Assembly (NCBI RefSeq): GCF_025567265.1
Contig: NZ_JAOQJW010000017.1
Span: 18,747-82,746, forward strand
Direction of reading: 5' to 3'
Length of the DNA stretch: 64,000 bases
Source: Dorea_A amylophila
GTDB lineage: Bacteria; Bacillota; Clostridia; Lachnospirales; Lachnospiraceae
Translations under genes and position numbers: made by a program
In this document: piece by piece, positions 1-8,625 of the stretch
How positions within the stretch are numbered: the first letter of the stretch is position 1
Layout: each line of letters begins with the position of its first letter
Notes under the pieces: model-generated
The model's database searches: none
What the model was told of the DNA's origin: nothing
Seen by the model: only the letters and a program-made list of their open reading frames with translations

Positions 1-27
1 AAATGCATATGGGAGGCGTATACATCT

Positions 28-729
28 ATGAATAAACAGAAAATACTGATCGTCGATGACGATGAAAATATTGCCGAACTGGTCTCTTTATATCTGGCCA
101 AAGAATGCTTTGATACCATGATGGTCCACGACGGCGAACGGGCACTGATTGCCTTTGATACTTACAAACCGAATCTGGTCCTTTTAGATCTTATGCTGCC
201 TGGTATCGATGGATATCAGGTCTGTCGTGAGATCCGCACCAGATCCAACACCCCGATCATCATGCTCTCAGCCAAAGGCGAAGTATTCGACAAGGTACTT
301 GGTCTTGAACTCGGCGCAGATGATTATATTATGAAACCATTCGATGCCAAAGAGCTTGTTGCCCGCGTAAAAGCTGTTTTACGCCGCTATCAGGTTGGTT
401 CAAAACCTGAGACCCCTCAGGCAGATAAGGGAAAATGTGTCGAATATCCAGGAATTGAGATCAATCTGACTAATTATTCTGTCATTGTTGACGGACATAC
501 CGTTGAGATGCCGCCGAAGGAACTGGAACTTCTTTATTTCCTCGCATCTTCTCCAAATCAGGTCTTCACCAGAGAGCAGCTGCTGGATCAGATCTGGGGA
601 TACGAATACATCGGCGATACCCGTACCGTAGATGTGCATATCAAACGTCTCCGCGAGAAGATCAAGGATCACAACGGCTGGAGTCTCAGCACCGTATGGG
701 GAATCGGTTATAAATTTGAAGTAAAATAA
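28..729 (+). CDS. OmpR/PhoB-family response regulator
   Basis: DNA-binding response regulator of 233 aa. The receiver domain (about residues 4-120) has the acidic pair DDD at 10-12, the phospho-acceptor Asp54 in LLDLMLPG and the conserved Lys in MKPFD. A winged-helix OmpR/PhoB effector domain follows (about 135-230, ending in TVWGIGYKFE). A GGAGG-type site lies just upstream of the ATG. The sensor kinase gene begins 15 bp downstream, so the two form a bicistronic two-component system. The target genes are not visible. The orphan sugar-binding lipoprotein downstream is convergent rather than in the operon. The family is certain; the signal is unknown. Confidence 0.95.
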   Translation: MNKQKILIVDDDENIAELVSLYLAKECFDTMMVHDGERALIAFDTYKPNLVLLDLMLPGIDGYQVCREIRTRSNTPIIMLSAKGEVFDKVLGLELGADDYIMKPFDAKELVARVKAVLRRYQVGSKPETPQADKGKCVEYPGIEINLTNYSVIVDGHTVEMPPKELELLYFLASSPNQVFTREQLLDQIWGYEYIGDTRTVDVHIKRLREKIKDHNGWSLSTVWGIGYKFEVK

Positions 730-744
730 CAGCGGGTAGATATC

Positions 745-2157
745 ATGAAAAGTACATTATATTTAAAATTCATATTTATCTATATCATATTCGGATTCTT
801 AAGCCTTTTTACAGCCGCAACGCTGACAGAGAATCTGGTCCGTACACCGATCTTTAACCGTGTAAGTAACAGCATGTACCGGGAAGCTACGATGGTTGCC
901 ACAAGCTATCTTCCCGGTTATTTTTCCGGTGAATTGCAGGAATCCGATACACAGATGATCTTATCCGGGATTGAGACCCAGCTGGATGCCGCAGTCTGGT
1001 TCGTTTCCAGGGACGGAAAACTGATCGCCTCCGCTCATTCCGGTGAGTACCCATCCGCTCCGGATACGATCAAGGATTTTGATCCTGCCGAATCCGGAAG
1101 TGACCGTTCACAGACCGGTGATTATCACGGATATTTCGACAATGATGTCATCACTGTGACCGTTCCGGTAACTTACGGGTATTTTCCAAAAGGTTATCTG
1201 ATGATCCATCAGTACACTACCGTCGTTGATACTATGACGGATATATTGATGCGTGGTGTATATATCACATTTATCGTGATCTTCCTGCTCTCGTTCATTA
1301 TCCTGCTGGCATTCCATTTCCTTGTCTACCGCCCGCTTCACAAGATCACCGAAGCTGCAACACAGTATGCTTCCGGCAATCTGGAGTATGAGATTCCGGT
1401 CACGGCCGAAGACGAGATGGGTTATCTGTCTGCATCACTGAACTATATGTCTTCACAGCTTCGTGATATGGAAGATTACCAGAAGAAATTTGTGGCAAAT
1501 GTATCCCACGATTTCCGTTCTCCGCTTACTTCCATCAAAGGGTATATAGAAGCTATGACAGACGGAACTATCCCACCCGAATTACATGAGAAGTACCTGA
1601 AGATTATCTTATTTGAAACGGAACGTCTGACAGACCTTACACATGATCTGCTGACATTAAATGAATTCGACACCAATCACCTGCTTCTCAACCGGGAAGT
1701 ATTCGATATCCACGAGATGATCAAACACGTGGCAGCATCCTTCGAGGGAGTCTGCACCCAGAAAAAGATCTCTATTGAACTGGTCTTCGCAACAAAGCAT
1801 CTGAATGTAAATGCCGACAAACGTAAAATCCAGCAAGTCTTATACAACCTGCTGGACAATGCCATTAAATTCAGCGATCCGGATTCTATTATTACCATCG
1901 AAACAACAGACCGCGGCGAAAAAGTATATACAGCAGTCAAAGATAATGGGATCGGAATTCCAAGAGCGGCACTCGGAAAAATCTGGGAACGTTTTTACAA
2001 AAGTGATCTCTCCCGCGGGAAGGATAAGAAAGGCACCGGTCTTGGACTTGCGATCGTGAAAGAAGCGGTGCAGGCACATGGTGAGAACATCACTGTAGTG
2101 AGTACGGAAGGAGTAGGAACAGAGTTTTCATTTTCACTTCCGAAAGCTGCAGGTTAA
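745..2157 (+). CDS. HAMP-containing sensor histidine kinase
   Basis: Membrane sensor kinase of 470 aa, partner of the preceding regulator. An N-terminal membrane segment (about 8-28) is followed by an extracytoplasmic sensor region of about 140 residues, a second membrane segment (about 171-195, ending FHFLVYRPL) and a HAMP linker (about 196-245). The dimerisation domain carries His255 in VSHDFRSPL. The HATPase domain shows the N box (NLLDNAIKF), G1 (DNGIGI), F box (WERFYKSD) and G2 (GTGLGLAIV). All catalytic motifs are intact. The sensed ligand cannot be inferred. A hairpin terminator follows shortly after the stop. Confidence 0.95.
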   Translation: MKSTLYLKFIFIYIIFGFLSLFTAATLTENLVRTPIFNRVSNSMYREATMVATSYLPGYFSGELQESDTQMILSGIETQLDAAVWFVSRDGKLIASAHSGEYPSAPDTIKDFDPAESGSDRSQTGDYHGYFDNDVITVTVPVTYGYFPKGYLMIHQYTTVVDTMTDILMRGVYITFIVIFLLSFIILLAFHFLVYRPLHKITEAATQYASGNLEYEIPVTAEDEMGYLSASLNYMSSQLRDMEDYQKKFVANVSHDFRSPLTSIKGYIEAMTDGTIPPELHEKYLKIILFETERLTDLTHDLLTLNEFDTNHLLLNREVFDIHEMIKHVAASFEGVCTQKKISIELVFATKHLNVNADKRKIQQVLYNLLDNAIKFSDPDSIITIETTDRGEKVYTAVKDNGIGIPRAALGKIWERFYKSDLSRGKDKKGTGLGLAIVKEAVQAHGENITVVSTEGVGTEFSFSLPKAAG

Positions 2158-2188
2158 TGTGACAGGGAATGTTTCCTGATCTCCATAA

Positions 2189-2240
2189 AAAGAAAGTCAC
2201 TTCTGCTCATATTCACAGAAATGACTTTCTTTTTTATTTT
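2189..2240. terminator. bidirectional hairpin terminator
   Basis: An 11-bp perfect stem (2189-2199 with 2222-2232) is flanked by an A-rich side and a T-tract. It sits between the convergent kinase gene and sugar-binding gene and can serve both strands. Confidence 0.8.
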
Positions 2241-3454
2241 GTATAGAGTATCTTCTGCACTTCATCCGTCTTCAGATTCTCTTTTGTCACCCAGGTATAT
2301 CCGGTATTCACTACAGCTTCATTTCCCATATCAAGAGAAGCTCTTGCCGCAGCCACCACGGTTGCGTATCCCATGCCGAATGGATTCTGCACGATCAATC
2401 CATCAACCGTACCGTCTTTCAGATCCTGGATCTCATCATCATTGGCATCAAAACCGATCACTTTTACTTTTTTCTCCATTTTATTTCTTTCCAGTCCATC
2501 AACTGCCAGTTTCACAGAATCACCGTTTGCCGCAAAGCAGCCGGTGATATTCGGATGTTTGGCAAGGATGTAATCGACTACCTGGTCTTCTGTAATACTG
2601 TCTGCAGCCACTATATCTTCTCCGGTAAGCTGTCCATCCGGAAGTTCACTGTCTTTTGGACGGTAAGTTCCGGCATTGATCTCGTCAGATACTGTCTTCT
2701 GCATATTGCTCAATTCATCCATGTGATATACATTTACCACAGAAATATTCGGATGGTTTGCTGTCAGTTCATCCGTCACCGCTTTTTCTCTCTGAAGAGC
2801 AGCCTGTGATTTCGAATCCTGAATGAACAGAACTGCTTCCCCGCTGTCTCCCATCTCTTCTGCCAGTCTCTGTGCTGCTTCTGTTCCTGCAGCTACATTG
2901 TCTGTCGATACATCCGCAGCCACTCCCTGATAATCAGACCCGGAATCAAAAGTGACAACCGGAATCTCGCTGTCTGTTGCGAGATCAAACTGTACCTGGC
3001 AAGCCTGCAGATCTACAATTGAGATTCCGACCGCAACCGGATATCTGTCCAATTCTTCATCCAGAAGGTTCACCTGATCATCCACATTATCTGCTTTATC
3101 CGGTGCATTATACGTTACTTTTATCTTGTCTTTTCCTGTATATCCAAGACTTGCATTCAGATCCTCTGCAGCCTGTGTCACGCCTTTCTTTACTTCGTCC
3201 CAATACTGCGTACCATTCGCCTTTCCTATAATAGAAATGTAGTCTCCCTTTTTCAGCTTCAGTCCGTTTGTATTATTATAAGCCGCCGGACTGATCAGGT
3301 CTAATTTGCCCTGATATTCCTTCTCTTCTGTCTTGGTTGTATTCTTCTCTGCTTCAATCTTCTTCTCTTCATCCGTTGCTTTCGGTGTCTGCTGACATCC
3401 GCATACAAGCAGTGCCGTACCAAGCAGCATAGCAATGATTCGATTTCTTTTCAT
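2234..3454 (-). CDS. sugar ABC transporter substrate-binding lipoprotein (CUT2, PBP type 1)
   Basis: Predicted lipoprotein of 406 aa. I place the start at the ATG at 3454 (MKRNRIIAML) because GGAGAGAGG sits just before it; the upstream in-frame ATG at 3481 has no such site. The signal peptide ends in a lipobox with Cys20 (LVCGC), followed by a charged linker and a periplasmic-binding fold of the ribose/galactose type (motifs GISIVDLQACQ, VVTFDSGSD and IGFDANDDEIQDLKDGTVDGLIVQNPFGMG, the last given here only as landmarks around residues 340-375). No permease or ATPase gene is adjacent. It may feed a transporter elsewhere or present ligand to the neighbouring sensor kinase; the second idea is conjecture. 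Confidence 0.88.
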   Translation of the reverse strand: MKRNRIIAMLLGTALLVCGCQQTPKATDEEKKIEAEKNTTKTEEKEYQGKLDLISPAAYNNTNGLKLKKGDYISIIGKANGTQYWDEVKKGVTQAAEDLNASLGYTGKDKIKVTYNAPDKADNVDDQVNLLDEELDRYPVAVGISIVDLQACQVQFDLATDSEIPVVTFDSGSDYQGVAADVSTDNVAAGTEAAQRLAEEMGDSGEAVLFIQDSKSQAALQREKAVTDELTANHPNISVVNVYHMDELSNMQKTVSDEINAGTYRPKDSELPDGQLTGEDIVAADSITEDQVVDYILAKHPNITGCFAANGDSVKLAVDGLERNKMEKKVKVIGFDANDDEIQDLKDGTVDGLIVQNPFGMGYATVVAAARASLDMGNEAVVNTGYTWVTKENLKTDEVQKILYTK

Positions 3455-3830
3455 TTTCCTCTCTCCTATATCCGGTATCATTTCTACCTGTATTATATTC
3501 TACTCCTATTTTCACTTCTATTTTTCTTATACTTCATCAGCATTCTATACTATACACCAAAACGGTGAAAATTTGTTGAATTTTTTATTGAAATTTTTTT
3601 TAATTTTAACCGGGATTTACCCAAAATTCAAAAGAACGTCTCTTTTCACCACCGAATATGCTTTTTCACAACAGTATCTGCTAACGCAAGTTAGTTATGA
3701 CTAAACTTTTGTGTATTTCCAAAAAAACATGTAATTTACTTGTTTATTTCAGCTTTTTGTATTATGATATGGACAGAGACAACGAATTGGTTTATGTCTA
3801 GAATTTAAACTCAAAGGAGGGTATAATACT
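3455..3830. other. intergenic region, divergent promoters
   Basis: This AT-rich 376-bp gap lies between the binding-protein start and the ferredoxin. On the minus strand a TATAAT is present at 3493-3498 without a clear -35. The ferredoxin promoter lies at 3740-3768. I see no further gene. Confidence 0.5.
3740..3768 (+). promoter_or_regulatory. ferredoxin promoter
   Basis: TTGTTT (3740-3745), a 17-bp spacer and TATGAT (3763-3768) form a sigma-A type promoter. It lies about 60 bp before the ferredoxin ATG. Confidence 0.6.
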
Positions 3831-4001
3831 ATGGCACACGTAATTGGTGATGAATGTGTAAGCTGTGGATCTTGCGAAGCTGAATGTCCAGTAGGAGCTA
3901 TTTCTCAGGGAGCAGAGCATTATGAAATTGATGCTGACGCTTGTGTAGATTGTGGAGCATGTGCAGCTCAGTGTCCAGTAGGAGCTATTTCTGAAGGCTA
4001 A
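3831..4001 (+). CDS. 2[4Fe-4S] clostridial-type ferredoxin
   Basis: Short gene of 56 aa. The ATG follows AAAGGAGGG at 3812-3821. Two tandem cluster motifs are present, CVSCGSCEAEC at 9-19 and CVDCGACAAQC at 38-48, each followed by the identical PVGAIS. This is the classic internally duplicated clostridial ferredoxin, a soluble low-potential electron carrier for pyruvate:ferredoxin oxidoreductase, hydrogenase and similar enzymes. It is monocistronic, with its own promoter upstream and two successive hairpins downstream. Length and all eight cysteines match the family. The redox partner is not encoded nearby. Confidence 0.97.
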   Translation: MAHVIGDECVSCGSCEAECPVGAISQGAEHYEIDADACVDCGACAAQCPVGAISEG

Positions 4002-4025
4002 TCATTCGAAATAAGAAGCATATAC

Positions 4026-4056
4026 AAAGAACCTGCCAACAGCAGGTTCTTTTGCA
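4026..4056 (+). terminator. ferredoxin terminator 1
   Basis: An 11-bp perfect stem (4026-4036 with 4042-4052) with a 5-nt loop ends in a T-run. Confidence 0.85.
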
Positions 4057-4071
4057 TATTCAGGCAAACTC

Positions 4072-4102
4072 ATGCGCAGTATTTATGTACTGCGCATTTT
4101 TC
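4072..4102 (+). terminator. second hairpin after ferredoxin
   Basis: A 10-bp perfect stem (4072-4081 with 4088-4097) with a 6-nt loop is followed by TTTT. It makes a tandem terminator with the preceding hairpin. Confidence 0.6.
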
Positions 4103-4153
4103 AACATTTTTGTTTCCCTCGACGGATTCTGACGAAATCGGTGCTTTTCCCTG

Positions 4154-4162
4154 TGCTATGAT
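4154..4162 (+). promoter_or_regulatory. extended -10 promoter
   Basis: TGCTATGAT is an extended -10 element about 48 bp before the GTG start of the small coiled-coil gene. I see no good -35. Confidence 0.4.
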
Positions 4163-4210
4163 ACATTTACCCATAAGGGACAAGTATTATAATATAAGGG
4201 GGTATCTAAT

Positions 4211-4585
4211 GTGGGAAATCATACCAATGCTTTGAATACTTTAGAACAGATCAAACGCGAGACCAAAGATGATGCCAGACTGTATGCATGTATCAGGGAT
4301 CTCTACGAACAGGGTGTCTCCCTTTCCGATCTCAAAGCCCTGATCCCGGATATCAGACGGACCAGGGAACAGCTTCAGTTAAAACGCATGCTGCAGAATA
4401 ACAACGAAGTGCTTCTCAACATGTTCAGCCAGGAGATGACATTTCTTCTGGATGCAAAAGAACGCCAGGAAGAGCTGGAATTCAAAAAACTGGACCAGCT
4501 GATCCGCCAGCAGCAATCCTTCCGGAAAGCTTCGGCCGATGCCGGTCCAGTAAAAAAACTAAAACGAATCTTCCTGTCTGCTTAG
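4211..4585 (+). CDS. hypothetical coiled-coil protein
   Basis: Protein of 124 aa that I do not recognise. The start is GTG at 4211, chosen because AAGGGGG lies 8 bp upstream; an ATG at 4209 is in another frame. The sequence is charged and helical with long Glu/Lys/Gln/Leu-rich stretches (about 40-112) and no membrane segment or signal. The N-terminal part (about 10-50) looks like a small helical domain. Its last 27 bp overlap tail-to-tail with dnaB on the opposite strand. It has its own promoter and no partner gene. It may belong to a conserved Lachnospiraceae family, but no function can be given. Confidence 0.65.
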   Translation: MGNHTNALNTLEQIKRETKDDARLYACIRDLYEQGVSLSDLKALIPDIRRTREQLQLKRMLQNNNEVLLNMFSQEMTFLLDAKERQEELEFKKLDQLIRQQQSFRKASADAGPVKKLKRIFLSA

Positions 4586-5908
4586 GTTCGCAAACTTTGT
4601 GTACTCACCTAACCAGGCCAGATTAACGGTCCCTACCGGACCGTTTCTTTGTTTTGCGATAATGATTTCTGCCTGTTTTTTGAACTCTGAATCTTTGTTA
4701 TAGTATTCATCCCTGTAGATAAACATTACCACATCCGCATCCTGCTCAATGGCTCCGGATTCACGGAGATCAGAAAGCATCGGCCGCTTGTCCGGCCGGC
4801 TTTCTACCGCACGGCTTAACTGTGACAGCGATACAACCGGTACATTCAGCTCTCTGGCAAGTCCCTTTAACTGACGAGAAATGTCTGAGACTTCCTGCTG
4901 TCTGGATTCGGAACTCTTCCCTACACTTCCGGTCATTAACTGTAAGTAGTCGATGATGATGATATCCAGTCCGTGCTCCAGCTTGTATTTCCTGCACTTT
5001 GATCTTAATTCCGAGATGGAGATACCCGGTGTATCATCAATGATCAGTTTCGACTGACCGATCACACCTGCTCCTTCAATCAGTTTCTCCCAGTCGGAAT
5101 CTTTCATATTACCGGTTCTAAGTGACTGTGCATCTACCTGTGATTCCAGTGAGAACAGTCGGTTTACCAGCTGTTCCTTTGACATCTCAAGACTGAAGAT
5201 GGCAACCGCTTTATTCTTCTTGAATGCCATATACTGTGCGATGTTCAGGACAAATGCCGTCTTACCCATGGACGGACGCGCTGCGATCAGGATAAAATCT
5301 GACGGCTGGAAGCCGGACAGTTTATAATCCAAATCGATGAATCCGGTCGGGATTCCTGTAACGGTTCCCTTACTCTTAGATGCCTTTTCAATCTTATCCA
5401 GCGCATTCAGGACCACCTGCTTGATCGGAACATATTCGCCGGTCGTTCGTCTCTGTAATAACTGGAACATGGATTTCTCGGTCTGCTCCATGATAGACTC
5501 CAGAGGTTCTTTTCCGGCATAGCACATATTTTCAATCTCTTCATTCAATTTGATCATCTTACGCATCACAGATTTGTCTGCCACGATCTGTGCATAATAT
5601 TTCACATTCGCAGAAGTCGGCACTGCTGTCACCAGGTCTCTGACAAATTCCAGACTGGCAATCTCTGCCGGTACATCTTTTTCCTTCAGTCGTTCCTGCA
5701 AAGTAATCAGATCGACCGGTTTTCCTTCATTGAACAGTTCGATCATCGAATCAAAGATCACTCCATATGACGCCTGATAAAAATCATCACCACTGATGAT
5801 TTCTCCTGCAGTGGTGATGGCATCTTTATCCATAAGCATGGCGCCGACAACAGACTGTTCTGCTTCGATGCTGTGTGGCATGACTCGTTTGATGAGTGCT
5901 TCTTCCAC
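4559..5908 (-). CDS. dnaB: replicative DNA helicase DnaB
   Basis: Hexameric 5'-3' helicase of the replication fork, 449 aa. The N-terminal helical domain (about 10-110) carries PHSIEAEQSVVGAML, and the RecA-like domain has Walker A at about 211-217 (RPSMGKT), Walker B (IIIIDYLQLM) and the SQLSRAVE segment. Length is normal. It is the last gene of gdpP-rplI-dnaB, 13 bp after rplI, an order common in Firmicutes. The 3' end overlaps an opposite-strand gene and no separate hairpin is seen. Confidence 0.98.
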   Translation of the reverse strand: MEEALIKRVMPHSIEAEQSVVGAMLMDKDAITTAGEIISGDDFYQASYGVIFDSMIELFNEGKPVDLITLQERLKEKDVPAEIASLEFVRDLVTAVPTSANVKYYAQIVADKSVMRKMIKLNEEIENMCYAGKEPLESIMEQTEKSMFQLLQRRTTGEYVPIKQVVLNALDKIEKASKSKGTVTGIPTGFIDLDYKLSGFQPSDFILIAARPSMGKTAFVLNIAQYMAFKKNKAVAIFSLEMSKEQLVNRLFSLESQVDAQSLRTGNMKDSDWEKLIEGAGVIGQSKLIIDDTPGISISELRSKCRKYKLEHGLDIIIIDYLQLMTGSVGKSSESRQQEVSDISRQLKGLARELNVPVVSLSQLSRAVESRPDKRPMLSDLRESGAIEQDADVVMFIYRDEYYNKDSEFKKQAEIIIAKQRNGPVGTVNLAWLGEYTKFANLSRQEDSF

Positions 5909-5921
5909 GCCTGAATTCCTC

Positions 5922-6371
5922 CTATGCTTCTTCTTTTACAACAACTTTCAGCTCAGCCGTTACCTTTGGATGCAGCTTAACCGGAACCGTATGTGTTCCC
6001 AGTGTTCTGATTGCTTCTTTTAACTGAACTTTCTTCTTATCAATTGTAAGATCCATCTGTTTTTTGACTTCTTCTGCAATCTCCTTTGAAGATACAGAGC
6101 CGAACGCTCTGCCGCCTTCACCCATCTTGATCGCAACTTCAATCTTTCCTGCTTCGATCTTTCTGCCAAGTTCCTGGGCATCTTCATACTGCTGCTGAGC
6201 GATCTTGTCATCGTTCGCTTTCTTTAATTTCAGGTCATTTAAATTCTTTCCGTTAGCTTCTACACCTTTATTTTTCTTTAAGATGAAGTTTCTTGCGTAT
6301 CCGTCGCTGACGTTTACGATCTCTCCCTTTTTACCAAGTGACTTTACGTCTTCTGTCAAAATAACTTTCAT
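5922..6371 (-). CDS. rplI: 50S ribosomal protein L9
   Basis: Ribosomal protein L9, 149 aa. It has the N-terminal domain MKVILTEDVKSLGKKGEIV with the conserved GYARNFILKKN, a long connecting helix (about 42-75), and the C-terminal rRNA-binding domain with GGRAFGSVSSKEIAEE. It binds 23S rRNA domain V near the L1 stalk. The start overlaps the gdpP stop by one base (TAATG), which suggests translational coupling. Confidence 0.98.
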   Translation of the reverse strand: MKVILTEDVKSLGKKGEIVNVSDGYARNFILKKNKGVEANGKNLNDLKLKKANDDKIAQQQYEDAQELGRKIEAGKIEVAIKMGEGGRAFGSVSSKEIAEEVKKQMDLTIDKKKVQLKEAIRTLGTHTVPVKLHPKVTAELKVVVKEEA

Positions 6372-8434
6372 TACAAGTCTCCTCCTTCTATCATTTCGTC
6401 AATCACCTGTTTTAAGCAGGCTACCGCTTCATCCATATCAGTATGGTTAAACTGTGCACCTGAAGCGTTCATATGACCGCCTCCGCCCAGACGTTCCATG
6501 ATGATCTGTACGTTAACTTCATCGATCGAACGTGCGCTGACGTATATTCTTCCATTATATTCTGTTAATACAAATGATGCCTTGATCGCACTGATGTCCA
6601 ATAATTCATTTGCCGCCTGTGCCCCGATGATCGTCGGGCTTTCAATGTGAAGATCCACACCCCTTGCAATGGCAAATTTGTTACGGTACACTTCTGCACT
6701 GCTGATGATCTCCGCTTTTGCCCTGTAAGATTCCATATCGTCACGGAACAACTTTCTTACCAGCGTAATATCTGCACCGGACCTTCTCAGGAATGCTGCC
6801 GCTTCAAAAGTACGGACTCCGGTACTGTTCACAAAGTTGTTGGTATCGATCATGATGCCGGCATACAGGCTGCTCGCCTCAATCTTCGGGATCTTGATCC
6901 CATCTACAATATACTGCAATACCTCTGATACCATCTCACAAGCCGATGAGGCATATGGCTCAATATAAGATAACAGCGCATTATCAATATTGTCACTGCT
7001 CTGTCTGTGATGATCCAATACCACGATCGTCTTCGTTGTCTTCAGAAGGTCCTCACACTCTGTCATCATCGGACGGTTCGTATCTACAACGACTACCATT
7101 GAATTCTCGTCTGCCATATTCATCGCCTGTGACGATGTCAAAAACAGATCATCCGGGTAAGCCGGATCTTGTTCGAATAATTCATATAAAGGCCTGAGCG
7201 ATGCTGACACTTCATTGATCACAATATAAGCACGTTTCTCCAGTGCCAGTGCCGCACGATAGATTCCCATTGCCGCACCGAACGCATCCACATCTGTCAG
7301 CTTATGCCCCATAACGAATATCTTATCTTTGACCGTGATAAATTCACGCAGTGCCTCGGCTTTTACACGCGCCTTTACACGGGTATTCTTCGCTGTCTGT
7401 TCTCGCTTTCCACCATAATAGGTAACACCGTGACAGTCCTTGATCACAGCCTGGTCGCCGCCTCTTGCAAGTGCAAGATCGATCGCTACACGCGCATAGT
7501 TATAACTCTGTGCATAAGAATCGGAACTCAGTCCCAGACCGATACTAAGTGTTGCCGGAATCCCATTTCCGATATTTACGGACTTTACATCATCCAGCAG
7601 GGAGAACTTATCTTCTTCCAACTGTTTAAAATAAGACTTTCGGATGATAATGAAATACTTATCATTCTCCAGCTTCTTGACGATTCCGTCAACTTTTGCA
7701 ATATACTGGTTGATCTTACGGTCTACCAGAGCCATCAGAAGTGACTGTCTGACCTCTTCCACACTGTCGATCACTTCATCGTAGTTATCGATGTATACCA
7801 GGCCTGCAACCATTCTCTGTTCTTCATTTTCCCTGATCGTACGGTTCAGTTCTGTAACATCCTGAAGATATACCGCAATGAAATATTCCTTCTCCTTCGG
7901 CAATTCCATAAGCTGTTCCGTATCGCTGAATCCCTCTACCGATACCCTGCGCAGCTCTGCCTGGTATTCCTTATCATCATAATATACTTCCATCATGACC
8001 TTCTGCTGATCCTCTTTTGGAAATATACTCCGGTTCAATTCCGGAATGTATTTACTGATGTAAGCTTCTCCTTTTGGCTTTCCGCCCAGAATTGCTTCGA
8101 ATTCGTCATTCATCCAGACTGCTTTCCCATCATCTAACAGGATTGCATAGGGAATCGACAGTTCCCTCAGCAGCGTATTCTGGACAATGCCATACTGTGC
8201 AGCAAATTCCACGAGATCCTTCATGATGATATTCTTACTGTAAAAATACAGTCCGCCTACCATGATGATATATATCAGCACGAATACGGCCATCAGGATT
8301 CCCGCTCTGTGATCCATCTCATACACCCACAGATCCATTGCGATCAAAAGCAGTGCCATGATTGCCGGCCACTGAATATAAAGCTTCAACTGGCCTTTCA
8401 GCTGCACCTTTCCATTTTCATTCTTTTTTTCCAT
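6371..8434 (-). CDS. gdpP: cyclic-di-AMP phosphodiesterase GdpP
   Basis: Membrane-anchored DHH/DHHA1 phosphodiesterase, 687 aa, which hydrolyses c-di-AMP to pApA. Two N-terminal membrane helices (about 18-38 and 44-66) are followed by a PAS-like domain, a degenerate GGDEF domain (the signature is lost), a DHH domain with MGHKLTDVDAFGAAMG, VVDTNRP and LDHHRQS, and a DHHA1 domain ending in the GGGGHMNASGAQF metal/substrate motif. Architecture and length match GdpP/YybT. It leads the operon with rplI and dnaB. Confidence 0.97.
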   Translation of the reverse strand: MEKKNENGKVQLKGQLKLYIQWPAIMALLLIAMDLWVYEMDHRAGILMAVFVLIYIIMVGGLYFYSKNIIMKDLVEFAAQYGIVQNTLLRELSIPYAILLDDGKAVWMNDEFEAILGGKPKGEAYISKYIPELNRSIFPKEDQQKVMMEVYYDDKEYQAELRRVSVEGFSDTEQLMELPKEKEYFIAVYLQDVTELNRTIRENEEQRMVAGLVYIDNYDEVIDSVEEVRQSLLMALVDRKINQYIAKVDGIVKKLENDKYFIIIRKSYFKQLEEDKFSLLDDVKSVNIGNGIPATLSIGLGLSSDSYAQSYNYARVAIDLALARGGDQAVIKDCHGVTYYGGKREQTAKNTRVKARVKAEALREFITVKDKIFVMGHKLTDVDAFGAAMGIYRAALALEKRAYIVINEVSASLRPLYELFEQDPAYPDDLFLTSSQAMNMADENSMVVVVDTNRPMMTECEDLLKTTKTIVVLDHHRQSSDNIDNALLSYIEPYASSACEMVSEVLQYIVDGIKIPKIEASSLYAGIMIDTNNFVNSTGVRTFEAAAFLRRSGADITLVRKLFRDDMESYRAKAEIISSAEVYRNKFAIARGVDLHIESPTIIGAQAANELLDISAIKASFVLTEYNGRIYVSARSIDEVNVQIIMERLGGGGHMNASGAQFNHTDMDEAVACLKQVIDEMIEGGDL

Positions 8435-8523
8435 GATTCTCGCCTCTGTTCGTGAGTCTTACTCACTACTTTTGCACTACAAAATGCCGATGGCATCTCA
8501 CATTACACTTTATATACGTGATG

Positions 8524-8532
8524 ATTATACCA
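8524..8532 (-). promoter_or_regulatory. gdpP operon extended -10
   Basis: On the minus strand TGGTATAAT is a strong extended -10. It lies about 90 bp before the gdpP start and just after the galE terminator. Confidence 0.5.
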
Positions 8533-8540
8533 TTTCTTAT

Positions 8541-8591
8541 CATAAAAAGAAAGATGGGAAATCTTAACGTTCTGTTAAGTGTTCCCCATCT
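8541..8591 (-). terminator. galE operon terminator
   Basis: On the minus strand an imperfect stem (8582-8590 with 8552-8560, plus inner CTTAAC/GTTAAG) is followed by TTTCTTTTT. It lies about 35 bp after the galE stop. Confidence 0.65.
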
Positions 8592-8625
8592 GTCTATGTT
8601 TTTATTTCTTAAATTCCTTTTTCAT

